A stretch of 64,000 nucleotides of DNA from the NCBI GenBank assembly GCA_025201365.1, contig JAIXMF010000007.1, positions 682,001 to 746,000 of the forward strand. The letters are read 5' to 3'. A model generated the notes under the pieces. The model was not told the DNA's origin. It saw nothing but the letters and a program-made list of their open reading frames with translations, and did not search any database. A program made the translations under genes and the position numbers. Position 1 is the first letter of the stretch. Each line of letters begins with the position of its first letter. Shown in pieces: positions 48,989-61,769 of the stretch. Origin of the DNA: Syncephalis plumigaleata. Lineage: Eukaryota > Zoopagomycota > Zoopagomycetes > Zoopagales > Piptocephalidaceae.

Positions 48989-49705
48989 ATGGCGGGTAAG
49001 TAAAATGACTACTGTTATTATGTTGACTAAACCGATATCATTATCATGTTAGCATCGTGCGTACCGGCCAGTGGGCTCACCTTCTGCGATAAAGTGTCCT
49101 ACTCTATACCTGTACCTACTTCGGGTAATGTTAGTAATGCAGCGCAAGCTTATGATGAACGAGCTCGTAACTACTACAAGAACTTTACCAAGTTGGTAGA
49201 TCAGTTCGACTGCGATCAGGAGTATTCCTTCGAGCGTAACTGCAATTCATGTCGTGCTGCTTATCGAGACTGGCTATGCGCCACTACTATTCCTCGGTGT
49301 AGTGCCAATGGCCATAGTGGTGGACAAGAGCCCAATCTAAAAGATAGAGATGCAAATCATCCGCGTGCTCTAAATGAAACTGGCAGCTGGACCGAGGTAT
49401 TACCGTGTGTCGGTCTTTGCTATATGGTTATCCAGAGTTGTCCCTCCTATTTCCAATTCGTTTGTCCTAGCGAGGAGCAAACACGAGTCAACAGTTATGG
49501 CACCGTATTGCACTATGATAATATTGTACCTAAATCGAAATTTACCAAAGATTCAGCACAGTGTAATGCACTCGGTATTGCTAGAGTGTTATCGGAAAGT
49601 AATGATGCTTCGACGATACGACAGCAACATCAACAGCGTATGTCTATCAATCTAGGTTATTTATTATTATTGTTATCGGTGCTTGTTTCCCTACATATAC
49701 ACTAA
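48989..49705 (+). CDS. Mid1-type calcium-channel regulatory protein, cysteine-rich domain only
   Basis: Exon 1 gives ATGGCGG (48989-48995), then a 57-base GT-AG intron, then exon 2 from 49053. The protein of about 220 residues reads MAASCVPASGLTFCDKVSYS, YKNFTKLVDQFDCDQEYSFE, CNSCRAAYRDWLCATTIPRC, CVGLCYMVIQSCPSYFQFVC, and ends in a hydrophobic tail (LGYLLLLLSVLVSLHIH) that could be a membrane or GPI-attachment signal. The CNSCRAAYRDWLCATTIPRC block is the hallmark of fungal Mid1, partner of the Cch1 calcium channel; animal FAM155/NALF is related. Mid1 is usually 500-600 residues with a long N-terminal half and signal peptide, both missing here. Either upstream exons are unrecognised or this is a short form. 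Confidence 0.8.
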
Positions 49706-49958
49706 TATAAAATGTAATTTTATAGCGTTTACAATAAATTATTATAAGTATTAATAAGAGAGTTAATATGACGTGATATGCTAGTGGACGTATAGATCAG
49801 CGGTATCAATAAGCCTTTATATCGTCATGCAAGTTACAAAATTTTACGTATAAAATGAAACAATACAGGCAGAGCCGATAAGCTTGAACATTTACTCTTT
49901 ACTCCTTTTTACTTTTACTATCGACGCTACAACGACAACAACGACAAGTACTACTACT

Positions 49959-51257
49959 ATGGAACAGCAAACAAGTACGAGTTCTTTGGCTACTTCCTGG
50001 TCAGAGATTCCGTATGAGATGCAGGTTAGAATAGTTACCCTACTGGATATACAAACGGTGGTTGCTTTCGCAAAAGTAAGCAGTCATTCTCTCTCTCTAC
50101 GGTAGTCAGGATATACTAACACGTAATATATATGTATAGGTATGCAAGGCATTCCATAAAATAGTCTGCGACGACTGGACATGGAAAGGTCTACTAGTGT
50201 AAGTGTCGTCATTCCCTTAATATAATAGTAATACTAAAGGCTATCGCATTGTATTTAGGAATCGATACGGTCCTGATGCACTACCAAAATCCATCACTAA
50301 TACTTCCTATCTAGAATGGTATAAGCAATGTTGTAAGTACATGAATAGATACGAGCACAATGATAACAAGTATGCTCATTATACTGCCATGAATGACAAT
50401 AGCGGTTCCAGAACTACATGTCATTGATTCATTCAGCATTGCTCATATGGGTAGTCGTTACTGGAGTACTATTGATTTGGAAGAGTAAGCGTAGTTATAC
50501 TTTATTTTATATGCATATATATATTCATACGATGTCATTTTAGAAATGGAATGAAAGTTGCCTGGTTGAACTATGTCTGTTGGTTACACGTAAGCTTATC
50601 GATATCATTACTGAACATACTTCCTTACTGATGATTATATAGTTGCATGGTACGTTAAAACGTGTTCCACGGGGTACATACCAAGTGATATGGCTATTGT
50701 ATACAAGCAACGAACTGTTCTCGATGAGGGATTTGACATTCTCAGCGCAAGTACTCGATCAAGTAAGTGTAAATAGTCGACAAGTGCATTCATATTAATC
50801 AATGTGACGTATTATAGACGGTTAACGGAAGAATAGAAGTAAAACCGGGCATCGATCGACTACGTGGCACGGAGACACGCCAATTAAACGAGTATACAAT
50901 GCCGGGTTTACTACGAGTTGAACCCGATTACGACTATGCCGATGTTCAATTTGAGGCCAAGGATATTACATCACCATGGAAAGGAGGCATTGTAAGCTTA
51001 GATTGTATACGAGCATTGTCAATGTACCTGACTAACGTGTGTGTGTGTAGGGATTTGTGGCAGTACGTCTAGTGCCAATCAATGAGGCGGATATTCCCGC
51101 TAACGAGGCTAGAACACTCGAGGGTCAAGATGCGGGTGATCATTCCACCGATTCAGAGGATAACAACGATCCCAATGGATCATTCTCGTATAATCCCATA
51201 GATGTAATGTGGGATGTTGTAAATAGATTTCTAAATGATGACAATGGTAATCATTAG
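49959..51257 (+). CDS. F-box protein with PP2-like lectin region
   Basis: About seven exons with short introns. Start MEQQTSTSSLATSWSEIPYE. The F-box (about residues 15-55) reads WSEIPYEMQVRIVTLLDIQT, then VCKAFHKIVCDDWTWKGLLV. Later exons give MGSRYWSTIDLEENGMKVAW, LNYVCWLHLHGTLKRVPRGT and YQVIWLLYTSNELFSM, which resembles the phloem-protein-2-like domain joined to F-boxes in plants and in some early-diverging fungi. The end is Asp/Asn-rich (DSEDNNDPNG). The F-box would bind Skp1 in an SCF ubiquitin ligase and the PP2-like part would hold the substrate, perhaps glycoproteins. The substrate is unknown. Confidence 0.75.
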
Positions 51258-51524
51258 ATGTGGTATATTGATGAATAGCTAATGATGAATGCTGTTATAC
51301 AAGATACAGATCATAATGTACGTGGATGTCATATTCTATAGCGAATGAATCATACTCGTTTATTGTAATCAATGATCATATCTATAAATAATTGTAAATT
51401 AATTATTATGAATATCATTTATTTACTAAACGATAATCATTGGTTCATGTCAACAATAATAGTAATTAGTTAGGAGTGGATTGAATATATACATATAAAT
51501 AATGCACACTTACTAGAGTAATGA

Positions 51525-52288
51525 TTACGATGCAGTCTGCTTGTACATCTCTTCTTTACGTTGTGTCGATGGAGCTAGACCAAATGTATACGGTAGAGTT
51601 ATATTGAACTCAACGGCAATAGCCTTGATCAATGCATGATGATGAACTATTTCAAATGAACTTTAGATGATTACTAGTGTAAGAAAGAACATCATCTATA
51701 ATGGAACTGACCTGCATGATGAGTACAGAACCATAGTTCACGTCCCCATGTTGACCATAATGGTACGGTGTCAGTACCGGCTGAATTGATCACGGCATTA
51801 ACACGCACCGGTTGTCTTTCTGAAATAGTTGCACACTGTTCTGCTCGTTTTATTAGAGTTGTGATATAATGCTGTGCAGCAGTACGTTCCCTTTCAGCTG
51901 GCACCTAATAGAATAGGCAGCACGAATGTTAGTCTATCTATCTCTTTTATTGTCACATAGCATGACTTACTTTTGCACTACGCCAATCATAATTAACAAT
52001 TATACACTCATCATCACTATCATTATCATGTTGCACACCCTCAGCTAGTGTGGGTGTATTGTCCAATCCTTCAAACAAGAGACGGAAATGATCGCAAAGA
52101 TGTCGAACATGCTTACCAATGGTACTACCCGGTACGTTGCTCGATACCGCTGTATAGATACTATCATCTGGCAGTGATTCTATCATATGTTGACACTGTC
52201 TTAGTATATCTATGACAGCATCGATAAGACATGGTGTTCCTTCACGTTGATCTACCACTTTATGTTCTATAGCAATTGAACTAGACAT
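51525..52288 (-). CDS. DinB-like superfamily protein
   Basis: Three exons. Start MSSSIAIEHKVVDQREGTPC; stop at 51525. The first exon has VPGSTIGKHVRHLCDHFRLL, the last two STWGRELWFCTHHAG and HHHALIKAIAVEFNITLPYT, ending FGLAPSTQRKEEMYKQTAS. Three histidine positions (one in GKHVRH, two in THHAGIVHHHALI) fit the metal site of the DinB/YfiT four-helix-bundle fold. Eukaryotic members of this type are conserved but I know of no assigned reaction. The gene is divergent from PPWD1, 320 bases away. Confidence 0.7.
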
Positions 52289-52608
52289 GATGATAGCTTG
52301 ATGGTTGCTATGGCAGCAAATACAATACTGATTGAAATACGAAAACAAGATATCGACACTGTTAATGGCGTGGGAGTAATCAAGAGAAAGAGGTTTGCAT
52401 GTCAATACACAAGCAGATGGACATATGTCTAAAAGTCATCGTCATCATCATGAATTCATTGCATGGTTTCAACGTCACATGTGGCCTAGTTGAGTGATGA
52501 TTGGTTCATCATTCACAACAACTACAACCACTACTAAAATAGAAATGAAGTATTCATAGTAAAAATATTTACTCGTTGTATTCAATCTATCATTTTACTA
52601 CTCGCAGT
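52289..52608. other. Divergent promoter region
   Basis: Between DinB-like and PPWD1 genes. No gene or repeat seen apart from a short (CAT/ATC)n run near 52440. Confidence 0.5.
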
Positions 52609-55590
52609 ATGTCACTCGAGGAATCCACCGGTAGTAAGCGTAATCATGACAGTGATTCCGACTCTATAGGTCCGAGTCTTGCAGATCACGGTGCTGAAAG
52701 TGATAGTGACGGTAGGTGATTCAAGATCTAATAGATACACGTCGTCATATACAGGTCAACTTACGCGTCAACACGATAAAGATATCGGACCAATGTTACC
52801 ATCCACTAGCACTAATGATATCGCAGCACAAAAGAAGAAAAGAAAGCGAGGTAATATACAGTAGTACTTGTCAGATTAGTATATGTGTATATGTGTATTG
52901 ACTTGAATTATGCTAATAGTATTGGCTCACGAGGAACTCTACTTGGAACAACTACCGTGTGCCGAGATGTACGAGTGTAGCTACATGCATCGTGATATTT
53001 TATATAGTGTCGATCTAACCAAGTAAGTTAATGATACATGCTAGTGGTATAGGATGTGTGTGCATTAATAGCTTATCGAATATCTTTATTATTTAGAACG
53101 GATTTCATTATTACCACGTCGATTGATGGTCATTTAAAGTTTTGGAAAAAGTTGGATGAAGGCATCGAGTTTGTCAAGCATTATCGTGCTCATCTAGGTA
53201 ATGGTGATAGTGATAATAAGTGTAGATTCCTTGTCTATTAATTATTTCTATACATGTTATATATCGATATATATATGTGATACAGGTGAGATTACTGGTA
53301 CGAGTGTATCGGTGGATGGCACGCTATTTGCTTCGACTGCCGTGGATAAAGCCATTAAAGTGTTTGATGTAGTCAACTTTGGTAGGTTCATTCCTAGGTA
53401 GAATACAATTACATATGAGTTATCTAATTGTACCATTAGACATGATTAATATCATTAATATCGACTATGTTCCGGGTAGTATTTGTTGGATACATCGTCG
53501 TGGTCAGGCACAAGCCCTGCTAGCATGGTAAGTGTGTGTGCTACTACTTACTATATATGTATACATTATAGATTCGTACTTATTATACTATGAACTAGTG
53601 CGGATCGTGATTCCAATACAATCTATGTATATGATGGTCGAGGTGATGGTAAACCACTTTACACGCTTACACAACTACACGGTACTACTGTGTGCACGAT
53701 GAAGGTAAATCATTCGATACAATGTCATCTAATAAATAGAGAGAGAGTCATACTAACGGTCGAATATAGTATAATCCCGTTTATGACTGTGTAGTATCGG
53801 CTGATATCGGTGGTATGATCGAATACTGGCATCCTAGCACGTCCAATGAACTTCCTAATACAGTTGATTTCGAGTATAAATCAGCTACGGATCTATACGA
53901 ATTTAAGAAGGTAAGTATATACACACATTATGAATACAAATAGAAGAGTAGGAATACACGACTAATACGATTATTCATTGCATGTCCAGTGTAAATCATA
54001 TCCGACCAGTATCAATTTCTCTCCTGATTATCAGCAATTCGTCACTATGGGCCTGAGTGATCGTCAAGTGCGAGTGTTCAAGATGTCCACCGGTAAAATG
54101 ACACGTAAATACGATGAAACACTGGAGACGATTAGTGAAATGCAACAAGTAAATAGACAATTTGCATGATCATCATAGACTAGATTACTAATCATTATCT
54201 TTATATATGTATACATGTATAGGCTGGTACGGCATTCTACAAATTGGATGACATGGAATTTGGACGTCGATTAGCGGTGGATCGTGAATTGGAATCTAGC
54301 TCACAGGCTCAAATGATGAATGCAGGTAAGAAGTCTACTCAGCATATCTGCTAAGAAAAACAACAACGACAACAATCATGTATTAACAATGACATGTCAC
54401 AAGTATTCGATGAAAGTGGTCATTTCCTATTGTATCCAACGTTATTAGGTATTAAAGGTGTGTAGTAATTGCAGGATTAACCATCGAGTCATCACATATA
54501 CTCACTGATTATTGTTCTACTAGTCGTTAATACTCATACTAATCGAGTGGTTCAAATTCTCGGAAAGGGTGAATCACATCGATTCATGAATATGACACTG
54601 TATCAAGGTGCACCGAAGAAGAAGGCCACTGTCACACTAGTATGTATAATGCTACTATAATATGAATAATATGAATAACTGTTGTTGTTATTATTCAGGC
54701 TATGGCTGCTTCTAGTAATCCATTGGTTAAGGAGAAGGAAAAGAAAGATCCCACTCTATTGTGTACTGCATTCAAACGAAATCGTTTCTATTTATTTACA
54801 CGTAAAGATCCTGAATCGTATGTTGTCATTTTCATTGATTATTCGATAGCATTAATACTAATTATATATATCATATGACATACATATATGTACGTATATG
54901 TAGGGATGCATCACATCAAGGTGATCGAGATATATTCAATGAGAAACCGACACGTGAGGAACAAAGCTTAGCTGTGGCTCAAATGGCTAAACAACTCGGT
55001 ACACGAGCTATCCTACGTACAACCATGGGCGATATTCATATTCAACTATTCCCGAATGAAGCGCCAAAAGCCGTGGAGAACTTTGTCACCCATGCCAAGA
55101 ACAATTACTACGACAATCTACTTATTCATCGTGTTATCAAGAACTTTATGCTTCAAATGGGCGATCCATTCGGTAGATTATCATCTTTGCTTTCTTTAAT
55201 ATTTCACTAATGAATATAATAATATAATAGGGGATGGTACGGGTGGTGAGTCGATTTGGGGTCGTGATTTCGAAGATGAATTCCATCCGGATTTAAAACA
55301 CGATCGACCTTACGTGGTCAGTATGGCAAATGCAGGTCCCAATACAAATGGTTCACAATTCTTTATTACAACGGTAGCCACGGTAAGTAATTCACATAAC
55401 ATGCATAAGCAATTGATCATATAAACTAATAATGAATGAATATTAGCCATGGCTAGATAATAAGCATACCATCTTTGGACGAGCCATTGCAGGATTCGAT
55501 GTGATACATCGTATTGAACAAACATCTACCGATAAATTGGATAAACCACTCGAGGATATTAAAATAATGAACATTGATATTAAGCAATAA
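52609..55590 (+). CDS. PPWD1: Peptidyl-prolyl isomerase with WD repeats (PPWD1-type cyclophilin)
   Basis: About fifteen exons. The N-terminus [19 protein letters not shown] is acidic, then [20 protein letters not shown] and [22 protein letters not shown]40 repeats include [40 protein letters not shown] and [20 protein letters not shown]. The C-terminal cyclophilin domain starts near 55005: [79 protein letters not shown] and [20 protein letters not shown]. The catalytic Arg (HRVI) and the QFFIT strand are intact. PPWD1 sits in catalytic-stage spliceosomes in human. It is convergent with the kinesin, 192 bases apart. Confidence 0.95.
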
Positions 55591-55782
55591 TAAATCAATT
55601 GATCTTTTCTTTCTTTCCTTTGATGAATAAAGTAGTAAAACACTACAAATAGATGATAAATAGTAAACATTATGATTTCTACAACCATTGTAATCATTTA
55701 ATTAAACTAGACTATACCAAGTAAGAAAAGAAAAGGGGAATGCAACCAAGCAAGAAACAAACAAACAAGTAGGCGTTAGCAT

Positions 55783-58637
55783 CTATTTAGCCACTCGTCG
55801 TGCCGTGCCAATATGACAAGCGTTGACCTTTGTAGCGAATCTTAACGAGCACAACGTCTCCTGGAAGCTCTCGGGCGATGGTGAGATATTAACAAACATA
55901 AGCGTCTTACTATTGCCGCCGAGTGAGTTTTGCAACAAGTAGGTTAGCTTCGAGTTACGATAGGGAATGTGTCCATCCTTATTGTTGGATAGGGCAGCGA
56001 TCACATCGCCTAGACTGGATAGACTCTTATTGATCGCTTGCGTTTCCTTGAGTCGATCACCGGTAGCGCCAGATTGAGCTAGACGCTCGGATCCTGCCAA
56101 ATCGATTAGATTCAATACACCCTCGCTAACTTCTTCCGTGGCCGTGTTTCGACCGGAAAGACGAAGGGTAAACACGCTATAATAAATCAATAAATAAACG
56201 ATCAATTGGTTATTTCATCTATCTTGCTATCGCGTATTCCATTATGTTATTTCACTTGCCTATGACTACGAGAGGACCGTTCGTTGCATAGAGTAGCACC
56301 GACTGCTCGATTCTGACCGGCTGTCTTTAGTAGTGCAGACATCTTCTCGGGTGTATCCAGCATTACTAGTATGATAAACAAGAAATTAGTTAATCAATCT
56401 CTTATTAATGATTACTCTTACTTGTCATCTATATCTATATACTTACCAGTTTTGACATCTGTAATAATGGTTTTATTGCCGGCTACATGTTTGATGTCGT
56501 GTTTCTTGTTCAGATCACCATTACCAAGTAGATCGTGAATAGTCTCATTGTAGATCTCCACGAATTGTCCCTCCATCGTGTAGACCCATCCTTTCTCCTT
56601 TAGTTTCTCGGCCGTGGCAAATATTTGTTGTACAGCTCTTGGAATCATACCCATACTAGTGCTATCGGGATTATTCGGTCCTTCCATGGTGTAAGTCTAG
56701 TGTGCATGTATATATTATCACCATAATCAGTCAGCTAACAATACAAGTCAAGTCTATCGGTGTACCGTTCATTACCTTGCCACTACCAGTTTGACCGTAA
56801 CTAGTAGTTATCATTGATTAGTAAGCAATTATATTAGAGCTAGTATCACAATCAAGTAAATGAACACTTACGCAAATATACAAACTGGATAGCCATCCAA
56901 TGCCGATTGTACCAGTTGCGATATTTCTTCAAATACTTGCTCCTGCTTAACATGAACTGGGAATACATTGTCAAATGCAAATGGATACGATTTGACTACC
57001 GATTTGCTACCATCGGCCGATTCCTATTGTTTACGAGTTAGCCAGCGCATTAAACTAGTGCTACTTTGAATCTTACCGAAGTTTGGAACAATTCAATATC
57101 TTTGCCTCCCATCACTGAGGGCAACTTCATGTGTGGCATACTCTCCTCGGTTGATTTACCTTTAGCAGCTTCGTCGCCTAATAGATAGAATGGTAAGCAA
57201 TGAATAAAAGCAAACATGCACACACGCATGTTAACTTCAATCTTACGTAAAGGTGGACGGACACGACAGAATACACGAATGTTGCCTTTCAACTCCTATG
57301 TAGAATGCATTAACATCAATAATAAAGTATATGCAGTATATATATGATATGCTTACCTGAATGGTATTGTGCAAACGACGACGCATCGTTTCTTCCTCTC
57401 GAATCTTTTGCTCTAACGTGGCAATCAACTCTTTATTATTCTTTACTTCATTCTGTAGCTCTCCAATGGTTGTCTCTCGATTCGCTAGTGTTTCTTCTGT
57501 ACGCTGTTATACCATCATCATCATCATCATCATCAGTAATAATATACTCAATATCCACGATTATACATACCTGTAACTTCACCTTCAATGCACCATAGTC
57601 GCCCTCCAAAGTAAGGAAAGCAGCTGATTGTGAGGAGATGGTAGCACTTAATCGTGCCGTCTCCTCTTTCTCTTGGGCCAACTGCTCCTCAGTTCGCTTA
57701 AGATCCTGAGCTAGACTGTCGTGAGCCTTTTGGATGGCATCTTGTTTTAGCTTCAACTCGGCTATCTCATTATCATGCTTCGTGCTAAGCTCGTCAATGG
57801 TTTGCTCATGCTTGCGTGTAGTCTCCTCTAATTCTCGCTTTAGATCGTCGAGTTGCGCGGAGATGGCGTTGTTTTCCTCTTCTTTAACGGTCATTCGCTC
57901 CTGCAGACTAATTCGTGCCTGTTCCAACTCTTGAACTATAGCATGATTGTAAACAACAACTATCTACATGATGGTATAGCACCATATTCTCTTGCTTACT
58001 TTTAGTCTCGCTCGATTGTAGTTGATTCGTCATTTGATCGACTGATTCTGTCGATGCCTTGATCTGTTCCTTTAGCGCTGCACCTTTATCTTTCATTTCC
58101 TCCAATTTACCCTACACATCATGTGTCAATTAGTCTATATTATAATGGAATAAACATGATACGTACCTTAGTACCAACGGCCGTTCGAAGTCTCTTGGTC
58201 GGCGGGCGTATGCCAGTAGTGGTAGTAGCATTTGATTTCGCCGGATCTTTATTCTCCTTGGCTAGCGATCGAGTGGCAGTGCTAGGCCTAGTCTTGGCAG
58301 CTGGAATGGAGGAAGTGGCACGCGCAGTCCTAACGCCTGGTTTAGTGGTGGCACGTCCCGCGATAGGTCGTTTCAATCCGGATGCAGCACCTTTATCCGA
58401 CGCGTTCGATGTCGCGGCACTCGCTTTAGCAGCAGGCTTTGCCGTGGTCTTTGCTGTTCCTGCCGCTTCATTGTCCAGAGTATCCGCTTTACGCTTTAGA
58501 TTCGCGGGAACCGGTATGCTGGTGGCTGTCTTTTTAACAGATTTCGCGGTGCCATTATTCGTTTTGGCAGTGTTAGCCGTAGAGGTAGATTGCGCTAGTC
58601 GAGCAATTTTAGTTTGTGTAGGGGCACGCGACGTCAT
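55783..58637 (-). CDS. Kinesin-14, C-terminal motor (Kar3/KIFC1-like)
   Basis: Start [20 protein letters not shown]. Residues 1-165 are basic and Ala/Thr/Lys rich (a microtubule-binding tail), then a coiled coil ([40 protein letters not shown]). The motor lies at the C-terminus: [16 protein letters not shown], the P-loop [10 protein letters not shown] (near 56790-56880, split by introns), [35 protein letters not shown] (switch II), [15 protein letters not shown] and [20 protein letters not shown]. The neck-motor order (GNIRVFCR right after the coil) marks kinesin-14, the minus-end-directed class that shapes the spindle and, in fungi, drives karyogamy. About eight introns. A long plus-strand frame over the tail (58123-58653) is only its antisense. 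Confidence 0.94.
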
Positions 58638-59252
58638 GGCCGATAACAAGTAGCGGGAACGAGCACCGACAAGTGAATGTGTACGGGCAATGTGCGGTAA
58701 ATAGTAAAGAAAGAGAGGGAAAGAGAAGAAGGAAGGTGGTATAACGCGTTAACGTGTGGGTGTACGTGGATGTTGCCAAATCGTAAAGGCGTGTTTATTT
58801 TTATTATAAAAACAACAACAAAACAACAACCACGTGACTATAACCAGGAATTAGCAACTTGTAATAACGAGTGTCTTCTAATAATAACGTTCCTTCGTGT
58901 ATTCTACAGGCTTTTTCCATCCAATTTGCGCAGTTAGCCTTCTGTTTTATGAATAAATAATAGTTATGCTAACACTTACAAGTACAAGTACTCCCGTATT
59001 CTGTTTCCCAGCCCCCCTTCCCTTTTGGGGAAAGACTGGGGTGATAGCGATAACCATCACGGATGAGTTGTTTTTTGTTGTTTGGTTCCTCGATGTCCTT
59101 GCTCATCATTGCTTGAACGTTTAGAAGGAACAGCACCTCGTTGGAATTGTGTTGGAACACCCTTTCCATTACGAACACTGTGAATAATCTGAATAAAATT
59201 GAGACATGCTGTCATATCCTGATTCCATACACGATAATCAATAGCTACTTGT
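58638..59252. other. Region between kinesin and NPRL2, left part
   Basis: Divergent promoters and unassigned DNA. Minus-strand frames near 58969-59178 (one reading VRNGKGVPTQFQRGAVPSK after a CAG acceptor) could belong to a small gene, but I cannot find a convincing start. The G/C-run around 59008-59040 stands out from the AT-rich background. Confidence 0.35.
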
Positions 59253-59370
59253 TAGTACATGACATGGCAATATCCAACTATACTAGTACACTTGTATTAT
59301 CTACCTTATAGAATTGATGATGATAGTTATTGCTATCAATAAATGATCCATTACTAATACTGAATTGTTA
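59253..59370 (-). repeat. Dispersed repeat, copy 4 (fragment)
   Basis: Reverse complement of 18966-19090 in copy 1 at about 90 percent by eye: both share gtacatgacatggcaatatc and ccaactatactagtacactt. About 120 bases. It ends in the promoter region of NPRL2. Confidence 0.85.
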
Positions 59371-59521
59371 TTATTATCGTGCTGTGTCAATTGGCATTTC
59401 TATGGTGATAATGGTGTTAACAATTGTGTTAATCTATTTATTGATAAACTGCAAAAGCTAAAGGATAAATGCGCAAATTGGATGGAAAAACACTCTAGTT
59501 TATTATTACAGCCAAACATTC

Positions 59522-61206
59522 ATGTATTTACCAACATTCCAGTTTCCTCGAATAGCCGCAATATTCTATGCGGAATTCCATCCTATACAAGGTCCCAGCA
59601 TAGTGTATGACGTCCCGGAAGGATCGCTCACTGGACAGGACCGACTACTTGATTTCGAGGCGGTTTCCGACTATGTTATCCCTAAATCTGGCGTAACCGA
59701 CCGAGTGATAACCTTGACCGTGGGCAACTACAAGCTTGTAGGGTTTCCATCACGCGTGGAACACACACGATATGCGAGGAATGCCATCATATTCAATATG
59801 GTGTTTGTATTCGCGCGACAAGCAGATACACGAGCCTACGAGCCGGTAGCTCGAAAGATGGCCATTACACTGCGTACACTCGAGGTATGTTATCGTCACT
59901 ATTGACTAGCATAGCTTAATGTTTTCGTATACGTTATAAACTAGGTGGAGAGTAGCTACTTGCATGATGAATCAAAACGGGAACGTATCGCCATGCTAAT
60001 GGGGCAGGCATATGAAGATCTCAATACCATGAAGGAATGTCTTATACCCATTGGTAATCCAATTCATTGACCACGAGCGATACTATTATTGAACTAATGA
60101 CGCGTATTATACCAGATCAAAGCCACACGGTAAATCTTAAGCTATTCCCGGTACTTTCGCAACCACCGCTCATTAAAGACTACGTGGTGCCTATTCTTAC
60201 GGCACCGACAGATCGGTTAGAACTGGATAGTTGGGACATTACCGCCCGTAAGGCAAGTCATGGATTACTATGACTATTCGATGTACCCCTTGAGTAGCTA
60301 ACACTATTATAGATCCTAGAGTATATTGACGGTGTGGCTCCAATCCGACGAATAGCGGAAATGGCCGATGTGGACACGGATAAAGTTCGTCGATTGGTGC
60401 GCCATCTAATGTAATTATCCTTGTATTTGAATAGACTACGTCACTGATAATGTAACTAAACATCAAATCCATTGTAATAGATATTATGGTAGTGCGGTTA
60501 TCGTCGATATATTCCAGGTAGATAGTTCATCACTCGATGGAATAGATTGCTTTCTATTCAGTTTACTAATGCTTTGCTTATACACTAGTATTCCAATAGC
60601 TATACATTATTGGATGGTGCCACCGATTTAGTTGATGATCCTCAAAGACAAAAGGAATGCATGCTGTACATTACAAAGCCTGGTATGTCCATATTATCTA
60701 TCATGATCATTGACAGTAAGCATTCCTAACCACACCAGTACAGGCTATACATCGATCACCTTTTCACATATATTCTCACTTTATTGTGCTCTTAAACCTG
60801 GCATTACCATCAAGGAATGGATGCAGGAATATCAAGTAGAACTAGAATCGATAGATATCCGGTAATTATATTCATTTGTTAAATGGCTACTACTACTACT
60901 ACCAGTATTAATACTAATATCATTGTAAAGACGTATGATAGCTTTTGGTGTTATTAATCGTTTACTACGAAGATTACACTGTTATCCTTATTTGCCGGAA
61001 GAACGACGTTGTCATGTACCAGCTGCTCTACAACGGTAACTACTTGCCTTATTACAATTTGCATAATAATAATACAATCAATATTTATTAGATATCTCGA
61101 TGGCATGCATCATTACGATGAAATAGGAGTCGCTTTGGGGTATAGTCCACATGAACTACGAGAAATACTAATGAGGGATGCCACATTCATGGAAATAAAT
61201 CGTTAA
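59522..61206 (+). CDS. NPRL2: Nitrogen permease regulator 2-like (SEACIT/GATOR1 subunit)
   Basis: Start MYLPTFQFPRIAAIFYAEFH, then PIQGPSIVYDVPEG, DYVIPKSGVTDRVITLTVGN, YKLVGFPSRVEHTRYARNAI and ARKMAITLRTLEVESSYLHD. Later exons give DSWDITARKILEYIDGVAP, IRRIAEMADVDTDKVRRLVR, KPGYTSITFSHIFSLYC-like residues, FGVINRLLRRLHCYPYLPEE and YLDGMHHYDEIGVALGYSPH, ending RDATFMEINR. All match human NPRL2 block for block. Npr2 pairs with Npr3 and, with Iml1/DEPDC5, forms the GTPase-activating complex that turns off TORC1 when amino acids are short. One intron has a GC donor (AAG|gcaagt near 60252). About six introns. Confidence 0.92.
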
Positions 61207-61210
61207 TTGT

Positions 61211-61211
61211 T

Positions 61212-61242
<31 letters not shown>

Positions 61243-61245
61243 ATG
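61211..61245. repeat. (TA)n microsatellite
   Basis: About 30 bases of alternating TA just after the NPRL2 stop. Confidence 0.9.
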
Positions 61246-61342
61246 ACAATGATAGAGACATGTATGTATATATGTATGTATATAGAATGATGATGATTAT
61301 AAAAGAGGGAAACATCCATCATATGGTGATGTGGATGGATGA

Positions 61343-61641
61343 TGTCACGGCCCTATCTGGTAGGGGGCACGATAGGGGCCGGACAAGGGATTCCAGAAAG
61401 TGACGTGCAACAACCTTAGTTAGCTGCAGTGGCTCACTGTTGGAATGTATAGATAAATAAAACACTTTAACACGGTTAATACTTGTAAGACACTTCGAGT
61501 ACAGTAGTGTAGAGATAAAAGATAGAATTGTTCGTCTTTATTAAAATTTGCTTTTGCGTTTGCTTTTTCTTCTCTCGACGCTGAACGTGCAGCTATCCTA
61601 TTCTGGACCGCTAAGCCACGAGGTCAAGATATGGCGCCACA
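61343..61641. mobile_element. Solo LTR
   Basis: 299 bases starting TGTCACGGCCC and ending GGCGCCACA, flanked by the 5-base duplication GATGA (61338-61342 and 61642-61646). Ends of the TG..CA type with a 5-base duplicate are what Ty3/Gypsy integration leaves; no internal region is present, so it is a remnant of recombination between two LTRs. The left end can fold (cggccctatc with gataggggccg). It is unlike the LTRs of A, B and C. It ends about 129 bases before the proteasome alpha-6 start codon. Confidence 0.75.
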
Positions 61642-61769
61642 GATGACGTGTCCCACTTCGTGTTCTATTTAATCATTCTTATTCAGCTTCTTTTCTTTTT
61701 GTCATCGTCACTTGTTATCGTAAAGGACACAGTTCATCTACCGCCAGTTCCTTACAATCTAGCTTCAAT

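Noticed and set aside
58123-58653. 176-codon plus-strand frame
   Set aside because: It is antisense to the Ala/Thr/Lys-rich tail of the kinesin, a composition that keeps the opposite strand open.
61560-61641. tRNA-like or SINE head on the minus strand of the solo LTR (TGGCTTAGCGG resembles an A box)
   Set aside because: The B box is poor, no cloverleaf closes, and TG..CA ends with a 5-base duplicate fit an LTR better.
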